From Coniochaeta sp. PMI_546 (lineage: Eukaryota > Ascomycota > Sordariomycetes > Coniochaetales > Coniochaetaceae), in contig MU271149.1 in NCBI GenBank assembly GCA_021432605.1, forward strand, positions 2,108,001 through 2,172,000: a DNA stretch of 64,000 nt, written 5' to 3'. Each line of letters opens with the position of its first letter. Positions within the stretch are counted from its first letter, which is position 1. The position numbers and the translations under genes were made by a program. Of the stretch, positions 13,901 to 27,000 are shown in pieces. The notes beneath the pieces were generated by a model. The model saw only the letters and a list, made by a program, of their open reading frames with translations, searched no databases and was not told the DNA's origin.

Positions 13901-16900
13901 TTAGACGATTTCGTCGTCGTATATTTCGATAATATCTTAATCTACTCGGAAGACCTCGAGTAATATAAGAAACACGTTTATCTCGTCTTATAAATATTAT
14001 AAGATACGAATTTATTAGTCGAACCCGAGAAGTACGAATTTTACTAGCAAAAAATGAAATTTCTCGGTTACGTTATATTATTAGGTTAGTTCGAAATAAA
14101 CCTAGATAAGCTAAAGGTTATTAAGGAGTAGCCCGTACTAGAAACGGTTACGGGAATACGAACCTTTTTAAGGATTACCAACTTCTATCGGAAGTTTATC
14201 AAGGATTATAGCAAGATCGCAATACCCCTTACCAACCTTACCAAGAAAGATTTAAGGTTCGAATAAACCTTAAGGGAAGAAGAAGCGTTCTAAGAACTTA
14301 AGAAAAAGATCCTAAGCCAGCTAGTATTAATTACTACGGATCCCGAAAAACCTTACGAAATAGAAACCGATACGTTAAAATTCGTATTCGGAGGCCAGTT
14401 AGGATAGAGGGATAAACAAGAGAGATTGTACCCAATAGCATTCTTCTCGAAAAAGTTAAGTAGACTAGAACTCAACTATAATATACTAGATAAGGAGCTA
14501 ATAATTATTATTAAAGCGTTTAAGGAGTAGAAATACTACCTTATAAGAGTAAGACATAAGGTAAAAGTCCTAATAGATTATAAGAATCTTATTACGTTTA
14601 CTTTTACGAAAAAACTTAACAAACGACAAATCAAATAATATAAGTTCCTTACCGATTTCGACTTCGAAATTGTATATAGGAAAAGGAATAAAAATAGTAG
14701 AACGGACGTTTTTAGTCGACGAGAAAATCTAAAACCGGAAAAAGAAATACGTTCGGCGAATTTCCTTAGGACCAATCAATAAGGGAATCTTGAACTCGAT
14801 ACGTAGATCGGAATAATATAGAACGTAGAACCCGAAGAATAGTAGGCGGAAAAGATTAAGGAATACCGGAAGAAGGAGACTAGGGAAAACGTTACCTTTA
14901 TACTCCTATTATATTACGGCTTACCCCAGTTCCGAAACAAAGTATACGTACCTAACGAACTACGGAAAGAATTAGTAAAAGAGTTCTACGAACATCTATT
15001 ATATAAATACCAAGGAGTCTATAAGATTAAAAAACGCGTACGGCGGACTTACGACTTTCTAGGATTAGATAAAACGGTTAGATAAGTAATCGGCGAATAC
15101 GATAAGTATAACAAAGTTAAGTTAAATAGATATAAGCTATACGGGCTATTGTAACCTATATAACTACCAGAGAAACCATAGGAAATAGTTACGATAGACT
15201 TTATCGTCAAACTACCAATATCGAAGGAACCTATAACGGGGGTCACTTACGATAATATATAAGTAGTTATAAACAAATTCTCCAAATACGCGTACTTTAT
15301 ACCGTATAAAGAAGTAAATATAACGGAAGATATAACCTACGCCTTTTTAAAGGTAATAGTAAGCTAGTATAGACTACCTAAATAGCTTATTACCGATAGA
15401 AACAAACTATTTACCTCGAAGTTCTAGATAACGTTAATACGACAAGTTAGAATCAAATACAAATTATCGATATCGTTTTACCCGTAGACGGATAGGCAAA
15501 CAGAACGAACGAACCAGACCTTTGAACAATATCTAAAGATATATATCAATAAGAAACAAGATGATTAGGTTAGGTAACTACTAATAGTATAATAGGCTTA
15601 CAACAATATACCTAGCGAAACGCTAAACGGGTACTTACCGTTCTTTATCAGTTACGGTTATAAACCTACTATAAGGGAAATATTGGGAGACGGATTAATA
15701 CCGTCGGATCCGGAGCTACTATAAGTAAGATATACCGCGGAACAAATAAAACTATTCTATAAGAGACTTCGCGGATATATAAAACTACTTAACCTACGAA
15801 TAATACGATACGCAAACTAGAAAAGGTTAAAAAGACTAACCTTACGGGAAGAAGACAAAATCTACCTCGTATAACGAAATATCAAGATAAAACGACCAAA
15901 CGACAAACTAGATTAGAAGAAAATCGGACCGTTTAAGATCAAGAAAAAATTGTCCGATTTGAACTATAAACTCTAGCTACTAACGAATATACGTATTTAC
16001 CTAGTATTTTATATCTCGCTTCTCGAACCGGTACCTAAGAACGCGAAGTTAGTAATAGATATTGAAGTTAAACTAACGTAAGAATACGAAGTAGAAAAGA
16101 TCCTTAGGTATAAAAAGGAAGGAAACGTAAACTTTTACTACGTCAAATAGAAGAACTATAACGATTCGGAAAACACGTAGGAACCGGAAGCTTACCTTAC
16201 GAACTATCAGCAATTGCTATAGGAATTCCGTACTATAATAGTATTATTACCCTAAGAATCGAAGGGGATAATACTACGTCGCCGTAAACTACGTCCTAAC
16301 CTAAAATAAAGTCGTCGTCAAAGGAAAAGGACGTAACGGAAGGCAGACGATTCTCGACAACTCTCGTTACCTCGCGATCGGCTTCCTCTTTCTCGACCCG
16401 TTCCAATTCTTCTATATTCGTTATACCTCTACGGATAGTACGTATCATTTTCTCAAACTATATTTTCTTTTGTTTACGAAGACGTTCGATTTTCGCGTTT
16501 ATAATCCTTCGTTCCTTTTCAAGCTTCTCGAAGGCGAGTTCGTATTCGTAAAACTACTTTCCAATACGTTCTAGGTTCCTAATTGAGAATTCCTATACGT
16601 TATAGTACGATAGTATATCGCGGATATAACGAACGTAACGATTAGGATTAGAAGGGGAGATTTCGTAAGTAATAAGGCCCTTTTCCTCGTAGTTTGAATA
16701 CGAAAGTATTTCGATATAGTCGGAATCCAAGAAAACTTAGAAGAGTTTGTTCTTACGAATAGTCGAAGCTTTCGGCTATTTTGTTTGCTTTTATATACTA
16801 CGGTTAGATATGATAACGATAAAGAAGGGGAAACCTTCGGACGCAATTTATATGGGCTATTGGTACTATTTATAAAGAGTATTAGGCCTTAGGGACAATA

Positions 16901-16922
16901 GCCAAAAGGAAGAGGGGGATAA

Positions 16923-17313
16923 TATTATAAACTAACGGTTACGAAGGGAACCCTACTAATCGATAAGGAATAAACATATAAGGTATACCGTATTATATAA
17001 GCTAGGGACCCCGGGTTACGTAACTAATAAGAGGAATAGTTTTATAACAGATATATCAAGATATAGGTAATAGTTTCCTATCAACTATATCATTACAATC
17101 TCTATAAGTATATAAGAAAGAGTCTCTCTAGACTCCGCTATAGATAATTCTTGATTACCTAATAATTAATCTAAATATTCAATCGAGGTTATTATTAAAT
17201 AAGACACTTGTCTTAACGATACCAAAGTAAAGACTATTTGTTATACCTTAACTTACTTACCCTAAGTAACAAAACTTACCTTCTGATCCTTAGCCCGTCT
17301 TAGGATCGTTACA
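16923..17313 (+). repeat. LTR1, 3' LTR of A
   Basis: This LTR is 391 bp, preceded by the purine-rich run ending aagaggggga, and ends ggatcgttaca. It differs from the 5' LTR mainly by transitions. The ttcta duplication follows directly, and then the interrupted LTR of B resumes. Confidence 0.9.
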
Positions 17314-17318
17314 TTCTA

Positions 17319-17665
17319 TTACTTAAAGTAAGTAAGTTAAGGTATAATAAGTAATCTTTATTCTAATATCGTTAAGATAAGTATCTTACTTAATAATAAC
17401 CTCGATTGAATATTTAGATTGATTACTAAGTAATCAAAAATTATCTATAACGGAATCTAGAAAGACTCCTTCTTATATACTAATAGAGATTGTAATAATA
17501 TAGTTGATAGGAAACTATCGCCTATATCCTAATATATCTACTATAAAACTATTTCTCCTATTAGTTACGTAACCCGGGGTTCCTAACTTATATAATACGA
17601 TACGCCTTATATATCTGTTCCTTATCGATTAACGGGGTTCCTTTCGTAACCGTAAGTCTATAATA
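17319..17665 (-). repeat. LTR1, 3' LTR of B (larger part; remainder 10484-10527)
   Basis: The two pieces, 44 bp and 347 bp, sum to 391 bp once the 5-bp duplication ttcta is counted once. That is exactly the family length. This is the direct proof that A inserted into this LTR. Confidence 0.9.
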
Positions 17666-20600
17666 TTATCCTCTTCCTCTTTTTGGCTATTATCCCTAAG
17701 GCCTAATACTCCTTATAAATAATACTAATAGCCTATATAAGTTACGTCCGAAGGTTTCCCCTTTTTTATCGTTATTATATCTAACCGTAATATATAAAAA
17801 TAAACAAAATAACCGAAAACTTCGACCGTTCGTAAGAATAAACTCTTCCAAATCTTCCTAGATTCCGACTATATCGAAATACCTTCGTATTCAAACTACG
17901 AGGAAAAAGGCCTTATTACCTACGAGGTTTCCCTTTCTAATCCTAATCGTTACGTTCGTTATATCCGCGATATACTATCGTATTATAACGTATAGGAATT
18001 CTTAGTTAGGAACTTAGAACGTATTAGAAAACAGTTTTACAAATACGAACTCGCTTTCGAAAAGCTCGAAAAGGAACGAAAGATTATAGATACGAAAATC
18101 GAACGTCTCCGTAAATAAAAGAAAATATAGTTTGAGAAAATAATACGCGTTATCCGTAGAAATATAACGAATATAGAAGAATTAGAACGGGTCGAGAAAG
18201 AAGAAACCGATCGCGAGGTAACGAGAGTTATCGAGAACCGTCCGCCTTCCGCTACGTCCTTTTCCTTTGACGACGACTTTATTTTAGGCTAGGACGTAGT
18301 TTACGGCGACGTAATATTATCCCTTTCGATTCTTAAGGCAATAATACTATTATAATACGGAACTCCTATAGTAATTATTAATAGTTCGTAAGATAAGTTT
18401 CCGGTTCTTACGTATTTTCCGAATCGTCGTAGTTCTTTTATTTGACGTAATAAAAGTCTATGTCTCCCTCTTTTTTATACCTAAAGATCTTTTCTATTTC
18501 GTATTCCTACGTTAGTTTAACTTTAATATCCGTTACCAACTTCGCGTTCTTAAATACCGGTTCGAAAAGCGAGATATAAAATACTAGGTAAATACGTATA
18601 TTCGTTAGTAACTAGAGTTTATAATTCAAATTAGATAACTTTTTCTTAATCTTAAACGGTCCGATTTTCTTCTAATCTAATTTGTCGTTTGGTCGTTTTG
18701 TTTTAATATTTCGTCGTACGAGGTAGATTTTGTTTCCTTTTTATAAGGTTAGTCCCTTTAACCTTTTTTAGTTTACGTATCGTATTATTCGTAAGTTAAG
18801 TAGTTCTATATATCCGCGAAATCTTTTATAGAATAGTTTTATTTATTCTACGGTATATCTTACTTGTAATAGTTCCGGTTCCGACGGTATTAGTCCGTCT
18901 CCTAGTATTTCCCTTATAATAGGTTTATAACCGTAATTGATAAAGAACGGTAAATACCCGTTTAACGTTTCGCTAGGTATATTATTATAAGCCTATTATA
19001 CTATTAGTAGCTACCTGACCTAATCATTTTGTTTTTTATTGATATATATCTTTAGATATTGTTTAAAGGTTTGGTTCGTTCGTTCTATTTATCTATCCGT
19101 TTATAAGTAGAACGATATCGATAACTTATATTTGATTCCGATTTGTCGTATTAATATTATCTAAAATTTTGAAATAAACAACTTGTTTCTATCGGTAACA
19201 AGCTATTTAGATAGTTTATATTAGCTTACTACTACTTTCAAAAAGGTATAGGCTATATCTTCCGTTATATTTATTTCCTTATACGGTATAAAGTATACGT
19301 ATTTAGAGAATTTATTTATAACTACCTATATACTATCGTAAACGATCCTAGTTATAAGTTCTTTCGATATTAGTAGTTTGACGATAAAGTCTATCGTAAC
19401 TATTTCCTATAGTTTTTCTAGTAGTTATATAAGTTATAATAGTCCGTATAACTTATATTTGTTTGACTTGGCTTTATTATACTTATCGTATTCGCCGACT
19501 ACCTATCTAACTACTTTATCTAGTTTTAGAAAGTCGTAAGTCCGCCGTACACGTTCCTTAGTCTTATAAACTCCTTGGTATTTATATAATAGATATTCGT
19601 AGAACTCTTTTACTAGTTCTTTCCGTAGTTCGTTAGGTACGTATACCTTATTTCGGAACTAGGGTAAGCTATAGTATAATAAGAGTATAAAAGTAACGTC
19701 TTCCTTAATTTCCTTCTTCCGGTACTCTTTAATCTTTTCCGCCTATTGTTCTTCGGGTTCTACGTTTTATATTATTCCGATTTGTATATCGAGTTTAAGG
19801 TTTCCTTATTAGTTAGTCTTAAGGAAGTTTGCCGAACGTATTTCCTTTCCTAGTTTTAGATTTTCTCGTCGATTAAGAACGTCCGCTTTACTATTTTCGC
19901 TTCCCTTTTTATATATAATTTCGAAATCGAAATCGGTAAAGAACTTATACTATCTAATTTATCGTTTGTTAAATTCTTTCGTAGAAGTAAACGTAATAAG
20001 GTTTTTATAATCTATTAGGATTTTTACCTTATATCTTACCTTTATAAGATAATATTTCTATTCTTTAAATGTTTCAATAATAGCTATCAGTTCTTTATCT
20101 AGTATATTATAATTGAGTTCTAGTCTATTTAGCTTTTTCGAGAAGAATACTATTAGGTATAATCTTCCTTGTTTATCCCTTTGTCCTAATTAGCTTCCGA
20201 ATACGAATTCCGACGTATCGGTTTCTATTTCGTAAGGTTTCTCGGGGTCCGTAATAACTAATACTAGCTAGCTTAAGATCTTCCCTTTAAGTTCTTAGAA
20301 CGCCTTTTCCTCTTTCGAAATCTATTCGAACTTTAAATCTTTCTTAGTAAAGTTAGTAAGGGGTATTACGATCTTACTATAGTCTTTGATAAACTTCCGA
20401 TAGAAATTAATAATCTTTAGAAAGGTTCGTATTCCCGTAACCGTTTTTAACGCGGGCTATTCCTTAATAGCCTTTAGTTTATCTAGGTCTATCTCAAACT
20501 AGTTTAGTAATATAACGTAACCGAGAAATTTTACTTTTTATTAGTAAAATTTATATTTCTCGGGTTCGACTAATAAATTCGCGTCTTATAATACCTATAA

Positions 20601-23600
20601 GACGAAATAAACGTATTTCTTATATTATTCGAAATCTTCCGAATAGATTAAGATATTATTAAAGTACGCGACGACAAAGTCGTCTAATTACCTTCGAAGT
20701 ACGTAATTGATTATCTTTTAGAAAGAAGCCGGTACGTTAACGAGCCCGAAAGATATAATATAATATTCGTATTATCCTAGCCTAGATCGTTATACCGTCT
20801 TCTATTTATCTCCTTCCTTAACTCGTATTAGGTTATATACTCCTTTAAGGTCTAAGGTAATAAACTATCGGGCCTTATATAACCGATCTCTTAGTTCGGA
20901 TATAAGAAATAGTAATCTTCGATCTTTAATAGTAATATTATTAAACTATCGGTAGTTTATAACGAGACGTAATTTCCCGTTCTTTTTAGGTATAAATAAG
21001 ATAGGGTATCCTATTAGTAATTATAATAGTCGAATATAACCTTTTTTTAGATTTTTATTAACATATTCTCTTAACGCTTACAATTGTAAATCGTTAAGAG
21101 GGTAAATCTTATAAAATCCGGGTTCCTTACTTAGTTAAAGATTGATCTCGTAATCCTAACGATTATATTCAAATAATCCTATCTTAAACTCGGGTTTGAA
21201 TAGTTTGTTATATCGATAATATTCTTTCGGAATCGCTCGCGTCGATATAAATTAAGTTTCTATAATCGTTTCGTAGATTATTAGAACTTTTCTAAAGTTA
21301 CGTATAAGCTTTTCCTCGTAAAGTCCGCTTTCTATAAAAGCTAACTCTTTTCTTAACGTATCCTATTAAAGTTAGCCTGTTTTCTAATTGACTCGGGGAT
21401 TATTCGTTTGTAATTAAGGTATCCTTAATATTATACCGTACGATAAGATCTCCGTAATATCGAACGTTATCTCTTGATTATAACTTTAGATAGTAACTTA
21501 AAAGGGCGTAGTTTCTATATCTACCAATCCTTATTTATAATCGATAAGGTTTCTATTAATAGTTCTAAATCAGTAAGGTTCGTCCTTTTTCTTCTAAGGC
21601 AATCGTAATATATTAACGAGATTTGGCGAGATATAATTTCCTTATATTCCGCTATCTATTATTACCTAGGTATTATTTCCTTATATATTAATCGTAACTC
21701 GTAAGTATTTAACTCTTTCGGTCGTATATAAGGATCTTTCTATATTACGTCGATATAATCTTTTTATAGTCGACGTTTGTCGTTTTTTAACCGTTTCTCT
21801 AATCTTCGGAACGAAATACCGTAATATTTAGGTTTGTCTTTAGCCTTTGAAGAAGGTTTTAACGGTTTCCCGTTCTCCTTCTCTTTTACTTCCGGTTCGG
21901 GGCTTAATAATCTATCCAAACGTTTATTTATTTAGTCCGTTTCTTATACTAACTCTTCGACCTTCTTTTATATTTGTAACTTATAACCCCGGTAACTCGT
22001 CAAATACGTATTAACTTACGCGTTAATATAGTATTATCGTACTTAGAATTCCTCGGTCGATTTTTCTCCCGTCGTAACTTACGTTACGATTTCTAATACC
22101 GAGTATTTTAATCGTCCCGTACGTCTTACCGAGTTCTCGGGTAGGTAAGTAGTTTGTATTTGGTTCCTACTTTCGATTCTTCGTCTAGGTTCCGTTACTA
22201 TTAGGAATTCCTATCCCGTTAGGTTAAATTGTAATTATATAGTTCCGGGCGGCGTTAGTAATAAGTACTATCCGTTCCTATATACTTCCTCGTATCTTTC
22301 GATATCTTTAGGTTTATAAAGGTAAGGTATCGGTTTGGTTATTAGTATTCGTATTGGTATCTATTTATAATCTAGTTTTCCTTATATATACCAAATATAA
22401 CGGTAAAAAACGTACGAATTCTACGAAATCTAGTTATAATAGACCGAGTTAATATAAACCGATTCGTAGTTTCTATATAAAGGTATTTGTTCTTCTTCGA
22501 TTTCGTCCTATTCTCGATCTAATAAGCTAACTAAATACGTTACGTCCGTAATATTATAACTTAATATTATTACCAAAATCGACTTCTTTTCCCGGTAATC
22601 TAAGAAGTACTTTATATTATTATTTTCTACGTATTATTACGATAGCGCGGGATTTTCTATCCTTTATTACCGCCTAAGTTTTATTTTCGGGGACTAGCTT
22701 CTAAGTTTTCTTAGGTTATCGATATTTATTAGCGAAGTATCCTTACTTACCGTAATTAAAGTACTTTTTGTTTTTCTTAGAATTATCCTTCCGGGTAACG
22801 TCCAGTTCTATTAGTCTAAAGTAACTATTATAGGCGGTAGACTTTTTCTAACTAATATTCGCGGTATTATTATTATTAAACCGTCCTTACGTAACTCTTC
22901 CTCGTTTCTTTTCTAACTATCGTTTATATAATCGATTATCGATTAAGATAGCTTATATAATATACTTATAAAGAATCTTAAGCCTATCGGTCTTATTAAA
23001 TTCGTCCTTAACGTTATTACGAAGTCCTCCGTAAAACTAAATTATAAGAGCCGTTTTTCCTAAATCGAGTTTCGTAGAAAAGCGTTTGAACTCGGCCGTA
23101 TAGGTTCCCGCCGATCCTTTTTACTTTAGGTTTATCAATTACCGTTCGGCCGTTCGCGTCTTATCGGGATTACCGAACGTTTCGCGGAGTTTTTCCTAAA
23201 ACTTATCGAAATTATTAAATAATATCCTAGTCTTAGGTTTACGTTCGTTAGCCGTATTATCTAACTAGTCGCGTAACGTTAGTTTATATTATTCTATAAC
23301 TTTACCCTTTAGTAGACCTACTATATATAATATTCTTTCGTATTCGTAAACGAAAACCGCCTTGTTAATTATAAGATACGTATTAGCCTAGGTAATAAAG
23401 GCTTATAATCCTTCGCGGTTCTTATCGTAAGGTTCCGGCCGCGGGGTTTTAATCTTAACTACTCGTTCCGTAATCTTAAAATCGTTCTTAAGCTCCGCCG
23501 TTTTGGATTTCAGTTTTTCGTATTCGTTTTTCAACTTTTCCAATTTAGTTCCGAACTTGGTAACCTACTAAACGAGTTCTTCCTTAGACGTTATCGTAAC

Positions 23601-23670
23601 GGTTCTTTTTATCGATATAATTGTTAGTTACTTGGTATAAGGTTAACTTACCGAATAAGAATAATCAAAA

Positions 23671-24061
23671 TATAACAATCCTAAGACGGGCTAAGGATTA
23701 GAAGGTAAGTTCTATTATTTAGGGTAAATAAGTTAAAATATAACAAGTAGTCTTTACTCTAGTATCGTTAAGATAAGTGTTTTACTTAATAATAACCTCG
23801 ATTAAATATTTAGATTGATTATTAGGTAATCAAGAATTATTTATAACGGAATCTAAAGAGATTCCTTCTTATATACTAGTAGAGATTATAGTAATATAGT
23901 TGATAGGAAACTATCGCTTATATCCTAATATATCTGTTATAAAACTATTTCTCCTATCAATTACGTAACCCGGGGTTCCTAACTTATATAATACGATACG
24001 TCTTATATGTCTGTTCCTTATCGATTGGCGGGGTTCCTTTCGTAACCGTAGGTCTATAACA
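23671..24061 (-). repeat. LTR1, 5' LTR of B
   Basis: This LTR is 391 bp, minus strand, with + strand ends tataacaatcc and ggtctataaca. The flanking atttc (24062-24066) is the reverse complement of gaaat at 37493-37497 beside element C. Confidence 0.9.
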
Positions 24062-27000
24062 ATTTCTTAATAACCAATTAAAAAAGTTCAAATTAATATT
24101 TCAAAAAAGGTTTAGAATTACGATATTTCCTACGGATAACGAAATGGACTAATAGCGTTCGACGTTATCTAACGGTATAAGAAAAAGGATAAGAAGGATA
24201 TAAAGTATTTCAATTGTTAAAAGAAAAGGTATTTCGTTCGAAAGTATTAAGAACCCCGAAAACTAAAAGAAAGAATTACGAACCGGTAAATTAATACTAT
24301 CGGCCGAAACGGTTACGAAACTATAAGCCCCGTACTAACCGTTATTAGGACCGAGGTCCGATAGATTATAACCGGACGAGTTAGCTTCGTCGGGATTATT
24401 TAATAAGGATCGTACGACGATACGACGTTTAAAAAGGAAACCTTATAAGACGATAACGATAATACGTTAGCCGAATATTAGGTAAACGCGATAGAAATCG
24501 AACCTAAGGAAGTTATCGTAAAAACCTATAAAGATTAACGAAAAACCGTATTACGGACTTTAGAAAAAAAGTATTCTTCTTTCGAAAAAGAGGTAACTTT
24601 CAAAACGGAAAAAGGGGATTACGATTAGACCTTAATATTCCTAAGAAATCTAATACGTATTCGTTATTAGCTTACGATTCGAGATAACGTAATAATTATT
24701 TACGGTAAAGCCGTTGAAAACTCTAAGATCGGGATATTCCCGGAAGATTGGAAATAACCGGAAAACCGAAATAACGATTATTACGATATGAATTTAGATA
24801 AAAAATATTATTATTCGATCTATTAGGCGTCGTATATCTACGACGAGTATTTCGAATACTTAATACCTAAAGTTAAGAACAATTTCTTTCCGCGACGATA
24901 GAAGGACGATATTATTTATAACCCTTACCGTTAGGAAGAGTTAAAGTTATAGAAAATAGTCGGAAAACATATCCGTTATAAAGCGGCTATATTGATTAGG
25001 GATCCTAAATACCCCCGGGTATATAAAAAGGGATTGTTTTAAAACTATAAAGAACCCAAATATAAGTAATATCGGGCTAATAAAATATCGTAATAATACG
25101 AATATATAATAGATAAAAAGCGAAAAGAAGAGAGGTTCCTCGTTACCCTATTACTAGAACGAAGATACCGGACCCCCGTTAGATAAAAGATAACGACCTA
25201 GGTAAGATTTAGTAAATAAACGTACGAACGGTAACCTACGTTATAAGATTAGGCCGGAAAGATACGAGGATTCAAAAAACTCTTTAAAGAATAGATAACG
25301 AGATTATTAAAAACGTAATAGTCGGGGATTATTAACGAATTATTAGACGAACTTTCCCCAAAACCGGAAAAATCGATTACGACGTTAATAACCGATTAAA
25401 AGTTCGTTAAAATCTTAGAAAGATATAAAAGGAATAATAACCCTATATAGTATATCGGTTAAGTATTAAAGAATAGTCGATAAGTACGAGAATAACGAAG
25501 AAAGAAAACATTCTAGAAGACGGAATCGTTTAACTTAGGAAACTACGAATATAATACTAAAGATTTAGAAAAGGTTTAACGGGAGTTTATTAAATAATAA
25601 CGACAAAGGTTAAAAAACGAAAAGGACCGCTTATAAAGGGATTATAACCAGATTTAACTAACAAGTCTTTAACGATTATTAGAAAACCAAATAATAATAA
25701 CCACTTGATAGTATTAGTTATATTAGGAGATTACTTATTTTATACGATAATCGATAGTAAAACGTAAGGGAGTTTTATTTCGGAAAAGATTATTTAAAAG
25801 TTCGACTTACGAATATAGTTATTAGAATACCCTTATATATTTAGTAACTTTGAAGGAGAACGAGTTATATATAATAACGGATAGGTACGAAAGGAAACCC
25901 GGCTTATTAAGATAACCTATTTTAGTTAAACAAGGACGATCTCGTTAAACGTTATTCGTATTACGGAATATAAATTAATATTAGATATTACGTAGCTTAG
26001 AAAATAGAACCTACGTATCGATTAGGATACTAGCTAGTTATATTAGGATAACCGGATATAGGATTCCAAACGATAACGAGGTAATTATAAGAAAAGAAAT
26101 CCGACTTTTTAAAAGTATTCGGAAGAAATACTTATAAACGCGATAAGATCGATCTAAGAGGAAGTTATATACGTTATAGAATTAAGAATACCGGAAGAAT
26201 ACCGGAAATACTAACGACTATTCGAAGAACAATCGGGAAAAGAAGTTTTACTTTAATATAACGAGTAGGATTATAAAATACCTTTCGAAGAAAGATAATA
26301 ACTTAAATTTTATAAGATCTACCTTTTAAATAAGTTATAAAGATAGGTATTTAAAGAGTATATCTAGGATATATTCCAAAAGGGATATATACGACTATCT
26401 ACGTTACTAATAAGATACCTTATCCTATTCGTTTTAAAAAAGAACGGGAAATTACGCCTATATATCGATTACCGGTATCTTAATAATATTATTATTAAGA
26501 ACCGGTACCTTTTTCTACTAATTTCGGAAATTAGGGACCGATTATATAGAATAAAATAGTTTATTACGTTCGATTTACGGGGAACGTATAACTTTATTAG
26601 AATAAAAGAAAACGAAGAATAGAAAATAGTATTCCGAACGTAAAAAGGATATTTCGAATATTTCGTTATACTATTTAGGCTTACTAACGCCCCGGCTACT
26701 TTTTAGACTATAATTAATTACGTATTACGACCGTTTATCGATATATTCGTAATAATCTACTTCGATAATATTCTTATCTATTTAAAGACGTTTGAAGAAT
26801 ATAAAGAATACGTTTACTAAGTATTATAAAAGCTTCAAGACGTACGATTACTAATCGATCCGGAAAAATATAAGTTTTATACTAAGGAAACGGACTTCCT
26901 AAGGTTTACGATCGAATTAGGAAAGATACGTATATAAGAATCGAAAATCGCGGTAATTAAGGATTAGCTACGACTTACGAACGTTAAGGAAGTTAAAGAC

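Larger units (their letters stand above)
10528..17313 (+). mobile_element. A: fossil LTR1-family Gypsy chromovirus nested in an LTR of B
   Basis: This 6.8-kb element is structurally whole but has many coding breaks. LTRs are 10528-10918 and 16923-17313, both 391 bp. The TSD ttcta lies at 10523-10527 and 17314-17318. Parts in order are gag at about 10960-11910 with a zinc-knuckle-like end, aspartic protease about 12890-13200, reverse transcriptase about 13470-14130, RNase H about 14330-14750, integrase about 15000-15760, chromodomain about 16080-16220 and a polypurine tract just before 16923. A coding-like antisense frame covers about 16320-16860. It keeps more CA/TG dinucleotides than B, C or F3a, agreeing with its position as the latest insertion in the stack. 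Confidence 0.9.
10484..24061 (-). mobile_element. B: fossil LTR1-family Gypsy chromovirus, interrupted by element A
   Basis: On the minus strand: 5' LTR 23671-24061, gag about 23600-22690, reverse transcriptase about 21150-20510, integrase about 19480-18950, chromodomain about 18560-18420, and 3' LTR 17665-17319 continuing in 10527-10484. Element A sits inside that 3' LTR. The left flank is cgtaa and the right flank is atttc. These do not match each other but match, as reverse complements, the flanks of element C, so B is one product of recombination between two elements. A coding-like frame antisense to the element lies at about 17720-18310 on the + strand. B carries dozens of breaks. Confidence 0.85.

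Noticed and set aside
16571-16846. 91-codon minus-strand frames at 16571-16846 and 36750-37025 as host genes
   Set aside because: They occur at the same place in elements A and C, so they belong to the LTR1 retroelement. The charged, codon-like character is in another frame of the same strand.
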